Source: Eutreptiella sp. 'Long Island Sound 2002' (taxonomy: Eukaryota > Euglenozoa > Euglenophyceae > Eutreptiales > Eutreptiaceae). Taken from it: DNA of 64,000 nucleotides. The stretch spans positions 148,161,596 through 148,225,595 of the forward strand of contig OZ038378.1 in the NCBI GenBank assembly GCA_964036045.1, written 5' to 3'. Of the stretch, positions 12,753 to 25,750 are shown piece by piece (positions within the stretch are counted from its first letter, which is position 1; every line of letters begins with the position of its first letter). The notes beneath the pieces are model-generated. The model made no database searches, had not been told where the DNA came from, and saw nothing but the letters and a program-made list of their open reading frames with translations. Position numbers and translations under genes: made by a program.

Positions 12753-15500
12753 TTCTCGGAAAATTCTCGGAAAATTCTCAGAAAATTCTCGGAAAATTCT
12801 CGGAAAATTCTCGGAAAATTCTCAGAAAATTCTCGGAAATTCTCGGATAATTCTCGGAAAATTTTCAGAAAATTCTCGGAAAATTCTCGGAAAATTCTCA
12901 GAAAATTCTCGGAAAATTCTCGGAAAATTCTCCGAAAATTCTCGGAAAATTCTCGGAAAGTTCTCGGAAAATTCTCGGAAAATTCTCGGAAAATTCTCGG
13001 AAAATTCTCGGAAAATTCTCGGAAAATTCTCGGAAAATTCTCAGAAAATTCTCGGAAAATTCTCGGAAAATTCTCGGAAAAATCTCGGAAAATTCTCGGA
13101 ATATTCTCATAAAATTCTCGGAAAATTCTCGGAAAATTCTCGGAAAATTCTCGGAAAATTCTCGGAAAATTCTCGGAAAATTCTCGGAAAATTCTCGGAA
13201 AATTCTCGGAAAATTCTCGGAAAATTCTCGGAAAATTCTCAGAAAATTCTCAGAAATTCTCGGATAATTCTCGGAAAATTTTCAGAAAATTCTCGGAAAA
13301 TTCTCGGAAAATTCTCAGACAATTCTCGGAAAATTCTCGGAAAATTCTCCGAAAATTCTCGGAAAATTCTCGGAAAATTCTCGGAAAATTCTCGGAAAAT
13401 TCTCGGAAAATTCTCGGAAAATTCTCGGAAAATTCTCGGAAAATTCTCGGAAAATTCTCGGAAAATTCTCAGAAAATTCTCGGAAAATTCCCGGAAAATT
13501 CTCGGAAAATTCTCGGAAAATTCTCGGAAAATTCTCGGAAAATTCTCGGAAAATTCTCGGAAAATTCTCGGAAAAATCTCGGAAAATTCTCGGAAAATTC
13601 TCGGAAAATTGACGGAAAATTCTCGGAAACTTCTCGGAAAATTCTCGGAAAATTCTCGGAAAATTCTCGGAAAATTCTCGGAAAATTGTCGGAAAATTCT
13701 CGGAAAATTCTCGGAAAATTCTCGGAAAATTCTCGGAAAATTCTCGGAAAATTCTCGGACAATTCTCGGAAATTTCTCGGAAAATTCTCAGAAGATTCTC
13801 GGAAAATTCTCGGAAAATTCTCGGAAAATTCTCGGAAAATTGAAGGAAAATTCTCGGAAAATTCTCGGAAAATTCTCGGAGAATTCTCGGAAAATTCTCG
13901 GAAAATTCTCAGAAAATTCTCGGAAAATTCTCGGAAAATTCTCGGAAAATTCTCGGAAAATTCTCGGAAAATTCTCGGAAAATTCTCGGAAAATTCTCGG
14001 AAAATTCCCGGAAAATTCTCGGAAAATTCTTGGAAAATTCTCGGAAAGTTCTCGGAAAATTCTCAGAAAATTCTCGGAAAGTTCTCGGAAAATTCTCGGA
14101 AAATTCTTGGAAAATTCTCAGAAAATTCTCGGAAATTCTCCGATAATTCTCGGAAAATTCTCAGAAAATTCTCGGAAAATTCTCGGAAAATTCTCAGAAA
14201 ATTCTCGGAAAGTTCTCGGAAAATTCTCGGAAAATTCTCGGAAAATTCTCGGAAAATTCCCGGAAAATTCTCGGAAAATTCTTGGAAAATTCTCGGAAAA
14301 TTCTCGGAAAATTCTCGGAAAATTGTCGGAAAATTCTCGGAAAATTCTCGGAAAATTCTCGGAAAATTCTCGGAAAATTCTCGGAAAATTCTCGGAAAAT
14401 TCTCGGAAAATTCTCGGAAAATTGACGGAAAATTCTCGGAAACTTCTCGGAAAATTCTCGGAAAATTCTCGGAAAATTCTCGGAAAATTCTCGGAAAATT
14501 CTCGGAAAATTCTCGGAAAATTCTCGGAAAATTCTCGGAAAATTCTCGGAAAATTCTCGGAAAATTCTCAGAAAATTCTCGGAAAATTCTCGGAAAATTC
14601 TCGGAAAATTCTCGGAAAATTCTCGGAAAATTCTCGGAAAATTCTCGGAAAATTCTCGGAAAAATCTCGGAAAATTTTCGGAATATTCTCATAAAATTCT
14701 CGCAAAATTCTCCGAAAATTCTCGGAAAATTCTCGGAAAATTCTCGGAAAATTCTCGGAAAATTCTCGGAAAATTCTCGGAAAATTCTCGGAAAATTCTC
14801 GGAAAATTCTCGGAAAATTCTCGGAAAATTCTCGGAAAATTCTCGGAAAATTCTCAGAAAATTCTCGGAAATTCTCGGATAATTCTCGGAAAATTTTCAG
14901 AAAATTCTCGGAAAATTCTCGGAAAATTCTCAGAAAATTCTCGGAAAATTCTCGGAAAATTCTCCGAAAATTCTCGGAAAATTCTCGGAAAGTTCTCGGA
15001 AAATTCTCGGAAAATTCTCGGAAAATTCTCGGAAAATCTCGGAAAATTCTCGGAAAATTCTCGGAAAATTCTCGGAAAATTCTCAGAAAATTCTCGGAAA
15101 ATTCCCGGAAAATTCTCGGAAAATTCTCGGAAAATTCTCGGAAAATTCTCGGAAAATTCTCGGAAAATTCTCGGAAAAATCTCGGAAAATTCTCGGAAAA
15201 TTCTCGGAAAATTGACGGAAAATTCTCGGAAACTTCTCGGAAAATTCTCGGAAAATTCTCGGAAAATTCTCGGAAAATTCTCGGAAAATTGTCGGAAAAT
15301 TCTCGGAAAATTCTCGGAAAATTCTCGGAAAATTCTCGAAAAATTCTCGGAAAATTCTCGGAAAATTCTCGGAAAATTCTCGGAAAATTCTCAGAAAATT
15401 CTCAGAAAATTCTCGGAAAATTCTCGGAAAATTCTCGGAAAATTCTCGGAAAATTGAAGGAAAATTCTCGGAAAATTCTCGGAAAATTCTCGGAGAATTC
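12753..15500 (+). repeat. Partial third copy of the 3.95-kb HOR
   Basis: From 13609 the array repeats the end of the 3.95-kb unit. TTGACGG/AAACTTC at 13609, TTGTCGG 77 bp later, TTGAAGG at 13840 (231 bp later, identical to the 10412-10643 spacing), GAATTC at 13881, the next TTGACGG/AAACTTC at 14422, and AATATTCTCAT near 14685. A further short copy follows at 15212 (TTGTCGG again 77 bp later, TTGAAGG at 15454, GAATTC at 15495). A degraded stretch with GATAATTC and TTTTCAG variants lies near 13255-13330. Confidence 0.78.
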
Positions 15501-18500
15501 TCGGAAAATTCTCGGAAAATTCTCGGAAAATTCCCGGAAAATTCTCGGAAAATTCTCGGAAAATTCTCGGAAAATTCTCGGAAAATTCTCGGAAAGTTCT
15601 CGGAAAATTCTCGGAAAATTCTCGGAAAATTCTCGGAAAATTCTCGGAAAATTCTCGGAAAATTCTCGGAAAAATCTCAGAAAATTCTCGGAAAATTCTC
15701 AGAAAATTCTCGGAAAATTCTCGGAAAATTCTCGGAAAATTCTCGGAAAATTCTCGGAAAATTGTCGGAAAATTCTCGGAAAATTCTCGGAAAATTCTCG
15801 GAAAATTCTCGGAAAATTCTCGGAAAATTCTCGGAAAATTCTCGGAAAATTCCCGGAAAATTCTCGGAAAATTCTCGGAAAATTCTCGGAAAATTCTCGG
15901 AAAATTCTCCGAAAATTCTCGGAAAATTCTCGGAAAATTCTCGGAAAATTCTCGGAAAATTCTCGGAAAATTCTCGGAAAATTCTCGGAAAATTCTCGGA
16001 AATATCTCGGAAAATTCTCAGAAAATTCTCGGAAAATTCCCGGAAAATTCTCGGAAAATTCTCGGAAAATTCTCGGAAAATTCTCGGAAAATTCTCGGAA
16101 AATTCTCGGAAAATTCTCGGAAAATTCTCGGAAAATTGACGGAAAATTCTCGGAAAATTCTCGCAAAATTCTCGGAAAATTCTCGGAAAATTCTCGGAAA
16201 ATTCTCGGAAAATTCTCAGAAAATTCTCAGAAAATTCTCGGAGAATTCTCGGAAAATTCTCGGAAAATTCTACGAAAATTGACGGAAAATTCTCGGAAAA
16301 TTCTCGGAAAATTCTCGGAAAATTCTCGGAAAATTCTCGGAAAATTTTCGGAAAATTCTCGGAGAATTCTCGGAAAATTGACGGAAAATTCTCGGAAAAT
16401 TCTCGGAAAATTCTCGGAAAATTCTCGGAAAATTCTCCGAAAATTCTCGGAAAATTCTCGGAAAATTCTCGGAAAATTCTCGGAAAATTCTCGGAAAATT
16501 CTCAGAAAATTCTCGGAAAATTCTCGGAAAATTCTCGGAAAATTCTCAGAAAATTCTCGGAAATTCTCCGATAATTCTCGGAAAATTCTCAGAAAATTCT
16601 CGGAAAATTCTCGGAAAATTCTCAGAAAATTCTCGGAAAGTTCTCGGAAAATTCTCGGAAAATTCTCGGAAAATTCTCAGAAAATTCTCGGAAAATTCTC
16701 GGAAAATTCTCGGAAAATTCTCGGAAAATTCTCGGAAAATTCTCGGAAAATTCTCGGAAAATTCTCGGAAAATTCTCGGAAAATTCTCGGAAAATTCTCG
16801 GAAAATTCCCGGAAAATTCTCGGAAAATTCTTGGAAAATTCTCGGAAAGTTCTCGGAAAATTCTCAGAAAATTCTCCGAAAGTTCTCGGAAAATTCTCGG
16901 AAAATTCTCGGAAAATTCTCAGAAAATTCTCGGAAATTCTCCGATGATTCTCGGAAAATTCTCAGAAAATTCTCGGAAAATTCTCGGAAAATTCTCAGAA
17001 AATTCTCGGAAAGTTCTCGGAAAATTCTCGGAAAATTCTCGGAAAATTCTCGGAAAATTCCCGGAAAATTCTCGGAAAATTCTTGGAAAATTCTCGGAAA
17101 ATTCTCGGAAAATTCTCGGAAAATTCTCGGAAAATTCTCGGAAAATTCTCGGAAAATTCTCGGAAAATTCTCGGAAAATTCTCGGAAAATTCTCGGAAAA
17201 TTCTCGGAAAATTCTCGGAAAATTGACGGAAAATTCTCGGAAACTTCTCGGAAAATTCTCGGAAAATTCTCGGAAAATTCTCGGAAAATTCTCGGAAAAT
17301 TCTCGGAAAATTCTCGGAAAATTCTCGGAAAATTCTCGGAAAATTCTCGGAAAATTCCCGGAAAATTCTCGGAAAATTCTCGGAAAATTCTCGGAAAATT
17401 CTCGGAAAATTCTCGGAAAATTCTCGGAAAATTCTCGGAAAATTCTCGGAAAATTCTCGGAAAATTCTCGGAAAATTCTCGGAAAATTCTCGGAAAAATC
17501 TCGGAAAATTCTCAGAAAATTCTCGGAAAATTCCCGGAAAATTCTCGGAAAATTCTCGGAAAATTCTCGGAAAATTCTCGGAAAATTCTCGGAAAATTCT
17601 CGGAAAATTCTCGGAAAATTCTCGGAAAATTGACGGAAAATTCTCAGAAAATTCTCAGAAAATTCTCGGAAAATTCTCGGAAAATTCTCGGAAAATTCTA
17701 GGAAAATTGACGGAAAATTCTCGGAAAATTCTGTGAAAATTCTCAGAAAATTCTCGGAAAATTCTCGGAAAATTCTCGGAAAATTCTCGGAAAATTCTCG
17801 GAAAATTTTCGGAAAATTCTCGGAAAATTCTCGGAAAATTGACGGAAAATTCTCGGAAAATTCTCGGAAAATTCTCGGAAAATTCTCGGAAAATTCTCCG
17901 AAAATTCTCGGAAAATTCTCGGAAAATTCTCGGAAAATTCTCGGAAAATTCTCGGAAAATTCTCAGAAAATTCTCGGAAAATTCTCGGAAAATTCTCGGA
18001 AAATTCTCAGAAAATTCTCGGAAATTCTCCGATAATTCTCGGAAAATTCTCAGAAAATTCTCGGAAAATTCTCGGAAAATTCTCAGAAAATTCTCGGAAA
18101 GTTCTCGGAAAATTCTCGGAAAATTCTCGGAAAATTCTCAGAAAATTCTCGGAAAATTCTCGGAAAATTCTCGGAAAATTCTCGGAAAATTCTCGGAAAA
18201 TTCTCGGAAAATTCTCGGAAAATTCTCGGAAAATTCCCGGAAAATTCTCGGAAAATTCTTGGAAAATTCTCGGAAAGTTCTCGGAAATTCTCGGAAAATT
18301 CTCGGAAAATTCTCAGAAAATTCTCGGAAAATTCTCGGAAAATTCTCGGAAAATTCTCCGAAAATTCTCGGAAAATTCTCGGAAAATTCTCGGAAAATTC
18401 TCGGAAAATTCTCGGAAAATTCTCGGAAAATTCTTGGAAAATTCTCGGAAAGTTCTCGGAAAATTCTCAGAAAATTCTCGGAAATTTCTCGGAAAATTCT

Positions 18501-19286
18501 CGGAAAATTCTCGGAAAATTCTCAGAAAATTCTCGGAAATTCTCCGATAATTCTCGGAAAATTCTCAGAAAATTCTCGGAAAATTCTCGGAAATTTCTCA
18601 GAAAATTCTCGGAAAGTTCTCAGAAAATTCTCGGAAAATTCCCGGAAAATTCTCGGAAAATTCTTGGAAAATTCTCGGAAAATTCTCGGAAAATTCTCGG
18701 AAAATTCTCGGAAAATTCTCGGAAAATTCTCGGAAAATTCTCGGAAAATTCTCGGAAAATTCTCGGAAAATTCTCGGAAAATTCTCGGAAAATTCTCGGA
18801 AAATTGACGGAAAATTCTCGGAAACTTCTCGCAAAATTCTCGGAAAATTCTCGGAAAATTCTCGGAAAATTCTCGGAAAATTCTCGGAAAATTCTCGGAA
18901 AATTCTCGGAAAATTCTCGGAAAATTCTCGGAAAATTCTCGGAAAATTCTCAGAAAATTCTCAGAAAATTCTCGGAAAATTCTCGGAAAATTCTCGGAAA
19001 ATTCTCGGAAAATTCTCGGAAAATTCTCGGAAAATTCTCGGAAAAATCTGGGAAAATTCTCGGAATATTCTCATAAAATTCTCGGAAAATTCTCGGAAAA
19101 TTCTCGGAAAATTCTCGGAAAATTCTCGGAAAATTTTCGGAAAATTCTCGGAAAATTCTCGGGAAATTCTCGGAAAATTCTCGGAAAATTCTCGGAAAAT
19201 TCTCGGAAAATTCTCGGAAAATTCTCAGAAAATTCTCGGAAATTCTCGGATAATTCTCGGAAAATTTTCAGAAAATTCTCGGAAAA
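15501..19286 (+). repeat. Satellite segment with few long-range markers
   Basis: Monomer array in which AATATTCTCAT is missing until about 19068 and no block A cassette occurs. TTGACGG appears singly near 16138, 16280, 16378, 17631, 17708 and 17839. The TTGACGG/AAACTTC pair occurs at 17223 and 18804. The CTAGG unit at about 17699 sits directly before TTGACGG, as it also does near 23248 and 26556. The unit at 16941 (CCGATGATTC) holds the only forward ATG I noticed in this stretch; it opens the repetitive frame and is not a gene start. Confidence 0.8.
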
Positions 19287-21040
19287 TTGTCGGAAAATTC
19301 TCAGAAAATTCTCGGAAAATTCTCGGAAAATTGTCCGAAAATTCTCGGAAAATTCTCGGAAAATTCTCGGAAAATTCTCGGAAAATTCTCGGAAAATTCT
19401 CGGAAAATTCTCGGAAAATTCTCGGAAAATTCTCGGAAAATTCTCGGAAAATTCTCGGAAAATTCTCGGAAAATTCTCAGAAAATTCTCGGAAAATTCCC
19501 GGAAAATTCTCGGAAAATTCTCGGAAAATTCTCGGAAAATTCTCGGAAAATTCTCGGAAAATTCTCGGAAAAATCTCGGAAAATTCTCGGAAAATTCTCG
19601 GAAAATTCTCGGAAAATTCTCAGAAAAATTCTCGGAAAATTCTCGGAAAATTCTCGGAAAATTGACGGAAAATTCTCGGAAAATTCGCGGAAAATTCTCG
19701 GAAAATTCTCGGCAAATTCTCGGAAAATTCTCGGAAAATTCTCGGAAAATTCTCGGAAAATTCTGGGAAAAATCTCGGAACATTCTCGGAAAATTCTCGG
19801 AAAATTCTCCGAAAATTCTCGGAAAATTCTCGGAAAATTCTCGGAAAATTCTCGGAAAATTCTCGGAAAATTCTCGGAAAATTCTCGGAAAATTCTCAGA
19901 AAATTCTCGGAAAATTCTCAGAAAATTCTCGGAAAATTCTCGGAAAATTCTCGGAAAATTCTCGGAAAATTCTCGGAAAATTCTCGGAAAATTCTCAGAA
20001 AATTCTCGGAAATTCTCGGATAATTCTCGGAAAATTCTCAGAAAATTCTCGGAAAATTCTCGGAAAATTCTCGGAAAATTCTCGGAAAATTCTCGGAAAA
20101 TTCTGGGAAAATTCTCAGAAAATTTTCGGAAATCGTCGGATAATTCTCGGAAAATTCTCAGAAAATTTTCAGAAAATTCTCGGAAAATTCTCGGAAAATT
20201 CTCAGAAAATTCTCGGAAAAATCTCGGAAAATTCTCGGAAAATTCTCAGAAAATTCTCGGAAAATTCTCGGAAAATTCTCAGAAAATTCTCGGAAATTCT
20301 CCGATAATTCTCGGAAAATTCTCAGAAAATTCTCGGAAAATTCTCGGAAAATTCTCAGAAAATTCTCGGAAAGTTCTCGGAAAATTCTCGGAAAATTCTC
20401 GGAAAATTCTCAGAAAATTCTCGGAAAATTCTCGGAAAATTCTCGGAAAATTCTCGGAAAATTGTCGGAAAATTCTCGGAAAAATCTCGGAAAATTCTCG
20501 GAATATTCTCATAAAATTCTCGGAAAATTCTCGGAAAATTCTCGGAAAATTCGCCGAAAATTCTCGGAAAATTCTCGGAAAATTCTCGGAAAATTCTCGG
20601 AAAATTCTCGGAAATTCTCGGAAAATTCTCGGAAAATTCTCGGAAAATTCTCGGAAAATTTTCAGAAAATTCTCGGAAATTCTCGGATAATTCTCGGAAA
20701 ATTTTCAGAAAATTCTCGGAAAATTCTCGGAAAATTCTCAGAAAATTCTCGGAAAATTCTCGGAAAATTCTCCGAAAATTCTCGGAAAATTCTCGGAAAA
20801 ATCTCGGAAAATTCTCGGAAAATTCTCGGAAAATTCTCGGAAAATTCTCGGAAAATTCTCGGAAAATTCTCGGAAAATTCTCGGAAAATTGACGGAAAAT
20901 TCTCGGAAAATTCTCGGAAAATTCTCGGAAAATTCTCGGCAAATTCTCGGAAAATTCTCGGAAAATTCTCGGAAAATTCTCGGAAAATTCTGGGAAAAAT
21001 CTCGGAACATTCTCGGAAAATTCTCGGAAAATTCTCCGAA
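19287..21040 (+). repeat. Block A higher-order repeat, copy 2
   Basis: It opens with TTGTCGG...CTCAG. TTGACGG is at 19663, TCTGGGAAAAATC with AACATTC at 19762, AAATCGTCGG at about 20131, and the second cassette runs 20889-20989. Cassette spacing is 1,227 bp and start to second cassette 1,702 bp, matching the 28906 copy exactly in both measures. A one-base gain near 19625 and a TTCGCGG unit near 19685 are private to this copy. Confidence 0.86.
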
Positions 21041-21649
21041 AATTCTCGGGAAATTCTCGGAAAATTCTCGGAAAATTCTCGGAAAATTCTCGGAAAATTC
21101 TCGGAAAATTCTCGGAAAATTCTCGGAAAATTCTCGGAAAATTCTCAGAAAATTCTCGGAAAATTCTCGGAAAATTCTCGGAAAATTCTCGGAAAATTCT
21201 CGGAAAATTCTCGGAAATTCTCGGATAATTTTCGGAAAATTCTCAGAAAATTCTCGGAAAATTCTCGGAAAATTCTCGGAAAATTCTCGGAAAATTCTCG
21301 GAAAATTCTCGGACAATTCTCGGAAAATTCTCAGAAAATTCTCGGAAATTCTCGGATAATTCTCGGAAAATTCTCAGAAAATTTTCAGAAAATTCTCGGA
21401 AAATTCTCGGAAAATTCTCAGAAAATTCTCGGAAAATTCTCGGAAAATTCTCGGAAAATTCTCAGAAAATTCTCGGAAAATTCTCGGAAAATTCTCGGAA
21501 AATTCTCAGAAAATTCTCGGAAATTCTCCGATAATTCTCGGAAAATTCTCAGAAAATTCTCTGAAAATTCTCGGAAAATTCTCAGAAAATTCTCGGAAAG
21601 TTCTCGGAAAATTCTCGGAAAATTCTCGGAAAATTCTCGGAAACTTCTC
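20555..21649 (+). repeat. 1,095-bp tandem duplication, left copy
   Basis: The sequence from about 20555 is repeated at an offset of 1,095 bp. Matched landmarks include GGAAATTC at 20611 and 21706, TCTGGG at 20989 and 22084, TTGACGG at 20889 and 21984, GATAATTTTC near 21230 and 22320, and CTCTGAAAA at about 21559 and 22654. The period is not a multiple of 11 (99 x 11 + 6) because each copy holds the same one-base-short units. Apparent identity over long stretches implies a recent event. Confidence 0.9.
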
Positions 21650-22740
21650 GGAAAATTCTCGGAAAATTCTCGGAAAATTCTCGGAAAATTCTCGGAAAAT
21701 TCTCGGAAATTCTCGGAAAATTCTCGGAAAATTCTCGGAAAATTCTCGGAAAATTTTCAGAAAATTCTCGGAAATTCTCGGATAATTCTCGGAAAATTTT
21801 CAGAAAATTCTCGGAAAATTCTCGGAAAATTCTCAGAAAATTCTCGGAAAATTCTCGGAAAATTCTCCGAAAATTCTCGGAAAATTCTCGGAAAAATCTC
21901 GGAAAATTCTCGGAAAATTCTCGGAAAATTCTCGGAAAATTCTCGGAAAATTCTCGGAAAATTCTCGGAAAATTCTCGGAAAATTGACGGAAAATTCTCG
22001 GAAAATTCTCGGAAAATTCTCGGAAAATTCTCGGCAAATTCTCGGAAAATTCTCGGAAAATTCTCGGAAAATTCTCGGAAAATTCTGGGAAAAATCTCGG
22101 AACATTCTCGGAAAATTCTCGGAAAATTCTCCGAAAATTCTCGGGAAATTCTCGGAAAATTCTCGGAAAATTCTCGGAAAATTCTCGGAAAATTCTCGGA
22201 AAATTCTCGGAAAATTCTCGGAAAATTCTCGGAAAATTCTCAGAAAATTCTCGGAAAATTCTCGGAAAATTCTCGGAAAATTCTCGGAAAATTCTCGGAA
22301 AATTCTCGGAAATTCTCGGATAATTTTCGGAAAATTCTCAGAAAATTCTCGGAAAATTCTCGGAAAATTCTCGGAAAATTCTCGGAAAATTCTCGGAAAA
22401 TTCTCGGACAATTCTCGGAAAATTCTCAGAAAATTCTCGGAAATTCTCGGATAATTCTCGGAAAATTCTCAGAAAATTTTCAGAAAATTCTCGGAAAATT
22501 CTCGGAAAATTCTCAGAAAATTCTCGGAAAATTCTCGGAAAATTCTCGGAAAATTCTCAGAAAATTCTCGGAAAATTCTCGGAAAATTCTCGGAAAATTC
22601 TCAGAAAATTCTCGGAAATTCTCCGATAATTCTCGGAAAATTCTCAGAAAATTCTCTGAAAATTCTCGGAAAATTCTCAGAAAATTCTCGGAAAGTTCTC
22701 GGAAAATTCTCGGAAAATTCTCGGAAAATTCTCGGAAAAT
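21650..22740 (+). repeat. 1,095-bp tandem duplication, right copy
   Basis: This is the right-hand partner of 20555-21649, with every marker displaced by 1,095 bp. The left end is bracketed by an AAACTTC unit near 21645, whose counterpart position in the left copy lacks that variant and has a CGCCG unit near 20551 instead. The right end is bracketed by TTGACGG/AAACTTC at 22784. It carries a third copy of the TCTGGG cassette, so this neighbourhood has three cassettes where other block A loci have two. Confidence 0.88.
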
Positions 22741-25700
22741 TCTCGGAAAATTCTCGGAAAATTCTCGGAAAATTCTCGGAAAATTGACGGAAAATTCTCG
22801 GAAACTTCTCGGCAAATTCTCGGAAAATTCTCGGAAAATTCTCGGAAAATTCTCGGAAAATTCTCGGAAAATTCTCGGAAAATTCTCGGAAAATTCTCGG
22901 AAAATTCTCGGAAAATTCCCGGAAAATTCTCGGAAAATTGTCGGAAAATTCTCGGAAAATTCTCGGAAAATTCTCGGAAAATTCTCGGAAAATTCTCGGA
23001 AAATTCTCGGAAAATTCTCGGAAAATTCTCGGAAAATTCTCGGAAAATTCTCGGAAAAATCTCGGAAAATTCTCAGAAAATTCTCGGAAAATTCCCGGAA
23101 AATTCTCGGAAAATTCTCGGAAAATTCTCGGAAAATTCTCGGAAAATTCTCGGAAAATTCTCGGAAAATTCTCGGAAAATTGACGGAAAATTCTCAGAAA
23201 ATTCTCAGAAAATTCTCGGAAAATTCTCGGAAAATTCTCGGAAAATTCTAGGAAAATTGACGGAAAATTCTCGGAAAATTCTCGGAAAATTCTCAGAAAA
23301 TTCTCGGAAAATTCTCGGAAAATTCTCGGAAAATTCTCGGAAAATTCTCGGAAAATTTTCGGAAAATTCTCGGAAAATTCTCAGAAAATTGACGGAAAAT
23401 TCTCGGAAAATTCTCGGAAAATTCTCGGAAAATTCTCGGAAAATTCTCCGAAAATTCTCGGAAAATTCTCGGAAAATTCTCGGAAAATTCTCGGAAAATT
23501 CTCGGAAAATTCTCAGAAAATTCTCGGAAAATTCTCGGAAAATTCTCAGAAAATTCTCGGAAATTCTCCGATAATTCTCGGAAAATTCTCAGAAAATTCT
23601 CGGAAAATTCTCGGAAAATTCTCAGAAAATTCTCGGAAAGTTCTCGGAAAATTCTCGGAAAATTCTCGGAAAATTCTCAGAAAATTCTCGGAAAATTCTC
23701 GGAAAATTCTCGGAAAATTCTCGGAAAATTCTCGGAAAATTCTCGGAAAATTCTCGGAAAATTCTCGGAAAATTCCCGGAAAATTCTCGGAAAATTCTTG
23801 GAAAATTCTCGGAAAGTTCTCGGAAATTCTCGGAAAATTCTCGGAAAATTCTCAGAAAATTCTCGGAAAATTCTCGGAAAATTCTCGGAAAATTCTCCGA
23901 AAAATTCTCGGAAAATTCTCGGAAAATTCTCGGAAAATTCTCGGAAAATTCTCGGAAAATTCTCGGAAAATTCTTGGAAAATTCTCGGAAAGTTCTCGGA
24001 AAATTCTCAGAAAATTCTCGGAAATTTCTCGGAAAATTCTCGGAAAATTCTCGGAAAATTCTCAGAAAATTCTCGGAAATTCTCCGATAATTCTCGGAAA
24101 ATTCTCAGAAAATTCTCGGAAAATTCTCGGAAATTTTCTCAGAAAATTCTCGGAAAGTTCTCGGAAAATTCTCGGAAAATTCCCGGAAAATTCTCGGAAA
24201 ATTCTTGGAAAATTCTCGGAAAATTCTCGGAAAATTCTCGGAAAATTCTCGGAAAATTCTCGGAAAATTCTCGGAAAATTCTCGGAAAATTCTCGGAAAA
24301 TTCTCGGAAAATTCTCGGAAAATTCTCGGAAAATTCTCGGAAAATTGACGGAAAATTCTCGGAAACTACTCGGAAAATTCTCGGAAAATTCTCGGAAAAT
24401 TCTCGGAAAATTCTCGGAAAATTCTCGGAAAATTCTCGGAAAATTCTCGGAAAATTCTCGGAAAATTCTCGGAAAATTCTCGGAAAATTCTCGGAAAATT
24501 CTCGGAAAATTCTCAGAAAATTCTCAGAAAATTCTCGGAAAATTCTCGGAAAATTCTCGGAAAATTCTCGGAAAATTCTCGGAAAATTCTCGGAAAATTC
24601 TCGGAAAAATCTGGGAAAATTCTCGGAATATTCTCATAAAATTCTCGGAAAATTCTCGGAAAATTCTCGGAAAATTCTCGGAAAATTCTCGGAAAATTTT
24701 CGGAAAATTCTCGGAAAATTCTCGGAAAATTCTCGGAAAATTCTCGGAAAATTCTCGGAAAATTCTCGGAAAATTCTCGGAAAATTCTCAGAAAATTCTC
24801 GGAAATTCTCGGATAATTCTCGGAAAATTTTCAGAAAATTCTCGGAAAATTGTCGGAAAATTCTCGGAAAATTCTCGGAAAATTCTCCGAAAATTCTCGG
24901 AAAATTCTCGGAAAATTCTCGGAAAATTCTCGGAAAATTCTCGGAAAATTCTCGGAAAATTCTCGGAAAATTCTCGGAAAATTCTCGGAAAATTCTCGGA
25001 AAATTCTCGGAAAATTCTCGGAAAATTCTCGGAAAATTCTCGGAAAATTCTCGGAAAATTCTCGGAAAATTCTCGGAAAATTCTCGGAAAATTGACGGAG
25101 AAATTCTCGGAAACTTCTCGGAAAATTCTCGGAAAATTCTCGGAAAATTCTCGGAAAATTCTCGGAAAATTCTCGGAAAATTCTCGGAAAATTCTCGGAA
25201 AATTCTCGGAAAATTCTCGGAAAATTCTCGGAAAATTCTCGGAAAATTCTCGGAAAATTCTCAGAAAATTCTCAGAAAATTCTCGGAAAATTCTCGGAAA
25301 ATTCTCGGAAAATTCTCGGAAAATTCTCGGAAAATTCTCGGAAAATTCTCGGAAAAATCTGGGAAAATTCTCGGAATATTCTCATAAAATTCTCGGAAAA
25401 TTCTCGGAAAATTCTCGGAAAATTCTCGGAAAATTCTCGGAAAATTTTCGGAAAATTCTCGGAAAATTCTCGGAAAATTCTCGGAAAATTCTCGGAAAAT
25501 TCTCGGAAAATTCTCGGAAAATTCTCGGAAAATTCTCAGAAAATTCTCGGAAATTCTCGGATAATTCTCGGAAAATTTTCAGAAAATTCTCGGAAAATTG
25601 TCGGAAAATTCTCAGAAAATTCTCGGAAAATTCTCGGAAAATTCTCGGAAAATTCTCGGAAAATTCTCGGAAAATTCCCGGAAAATTCTCGGAAAATTCT

Positions 25701-25750
25701 CGGAAAATTCTCGGAAAATTCTCGGAAAATTCTCGGAAAATTCTCGGAAA
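22441..25750 (+). repeat. 3.3-kb tandem HOR, copy 1
   Basis: GATAATTC...TTTTCAG at 22450 recurs exactly 3,340 bp later. CTAGG/TTGACGG at 23248 recurs 3,307-3,308 bp later. ATTCTTGG/AAAGTTC/GGAAATTC at 23798 recurs 3,318 bp later. The shifts of 11 and about 33 bp are gains or losses of whole units. It contains a nested ~748-bp repeat: TTGACGG at 24345 and 25093, AAAAATCTGGG then AATATTCTCAT at about 24606 and 25354. Confidence 0.86.

Noticed and set aside
16938-16955. Forward ATG at 16944 as a gene start
   Set aside because: It is a TAA-to-TGA-type change in a GATAATTC unit; the frame that follows is the satellite peptide cycle and ends at the next TTGACGG module.
20462-23251. Longest open frame, + strand, about 929 codons, beginning at a TTG
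   Set aside because: It is a product of stop-free 11-bp repeats. All three frames give the same peptide cycle, one-base indels do not close it, the start is not ATG, and no ribosome site, codon bias or non-repeat domain exists. The same applies to every other long frame on both strands.
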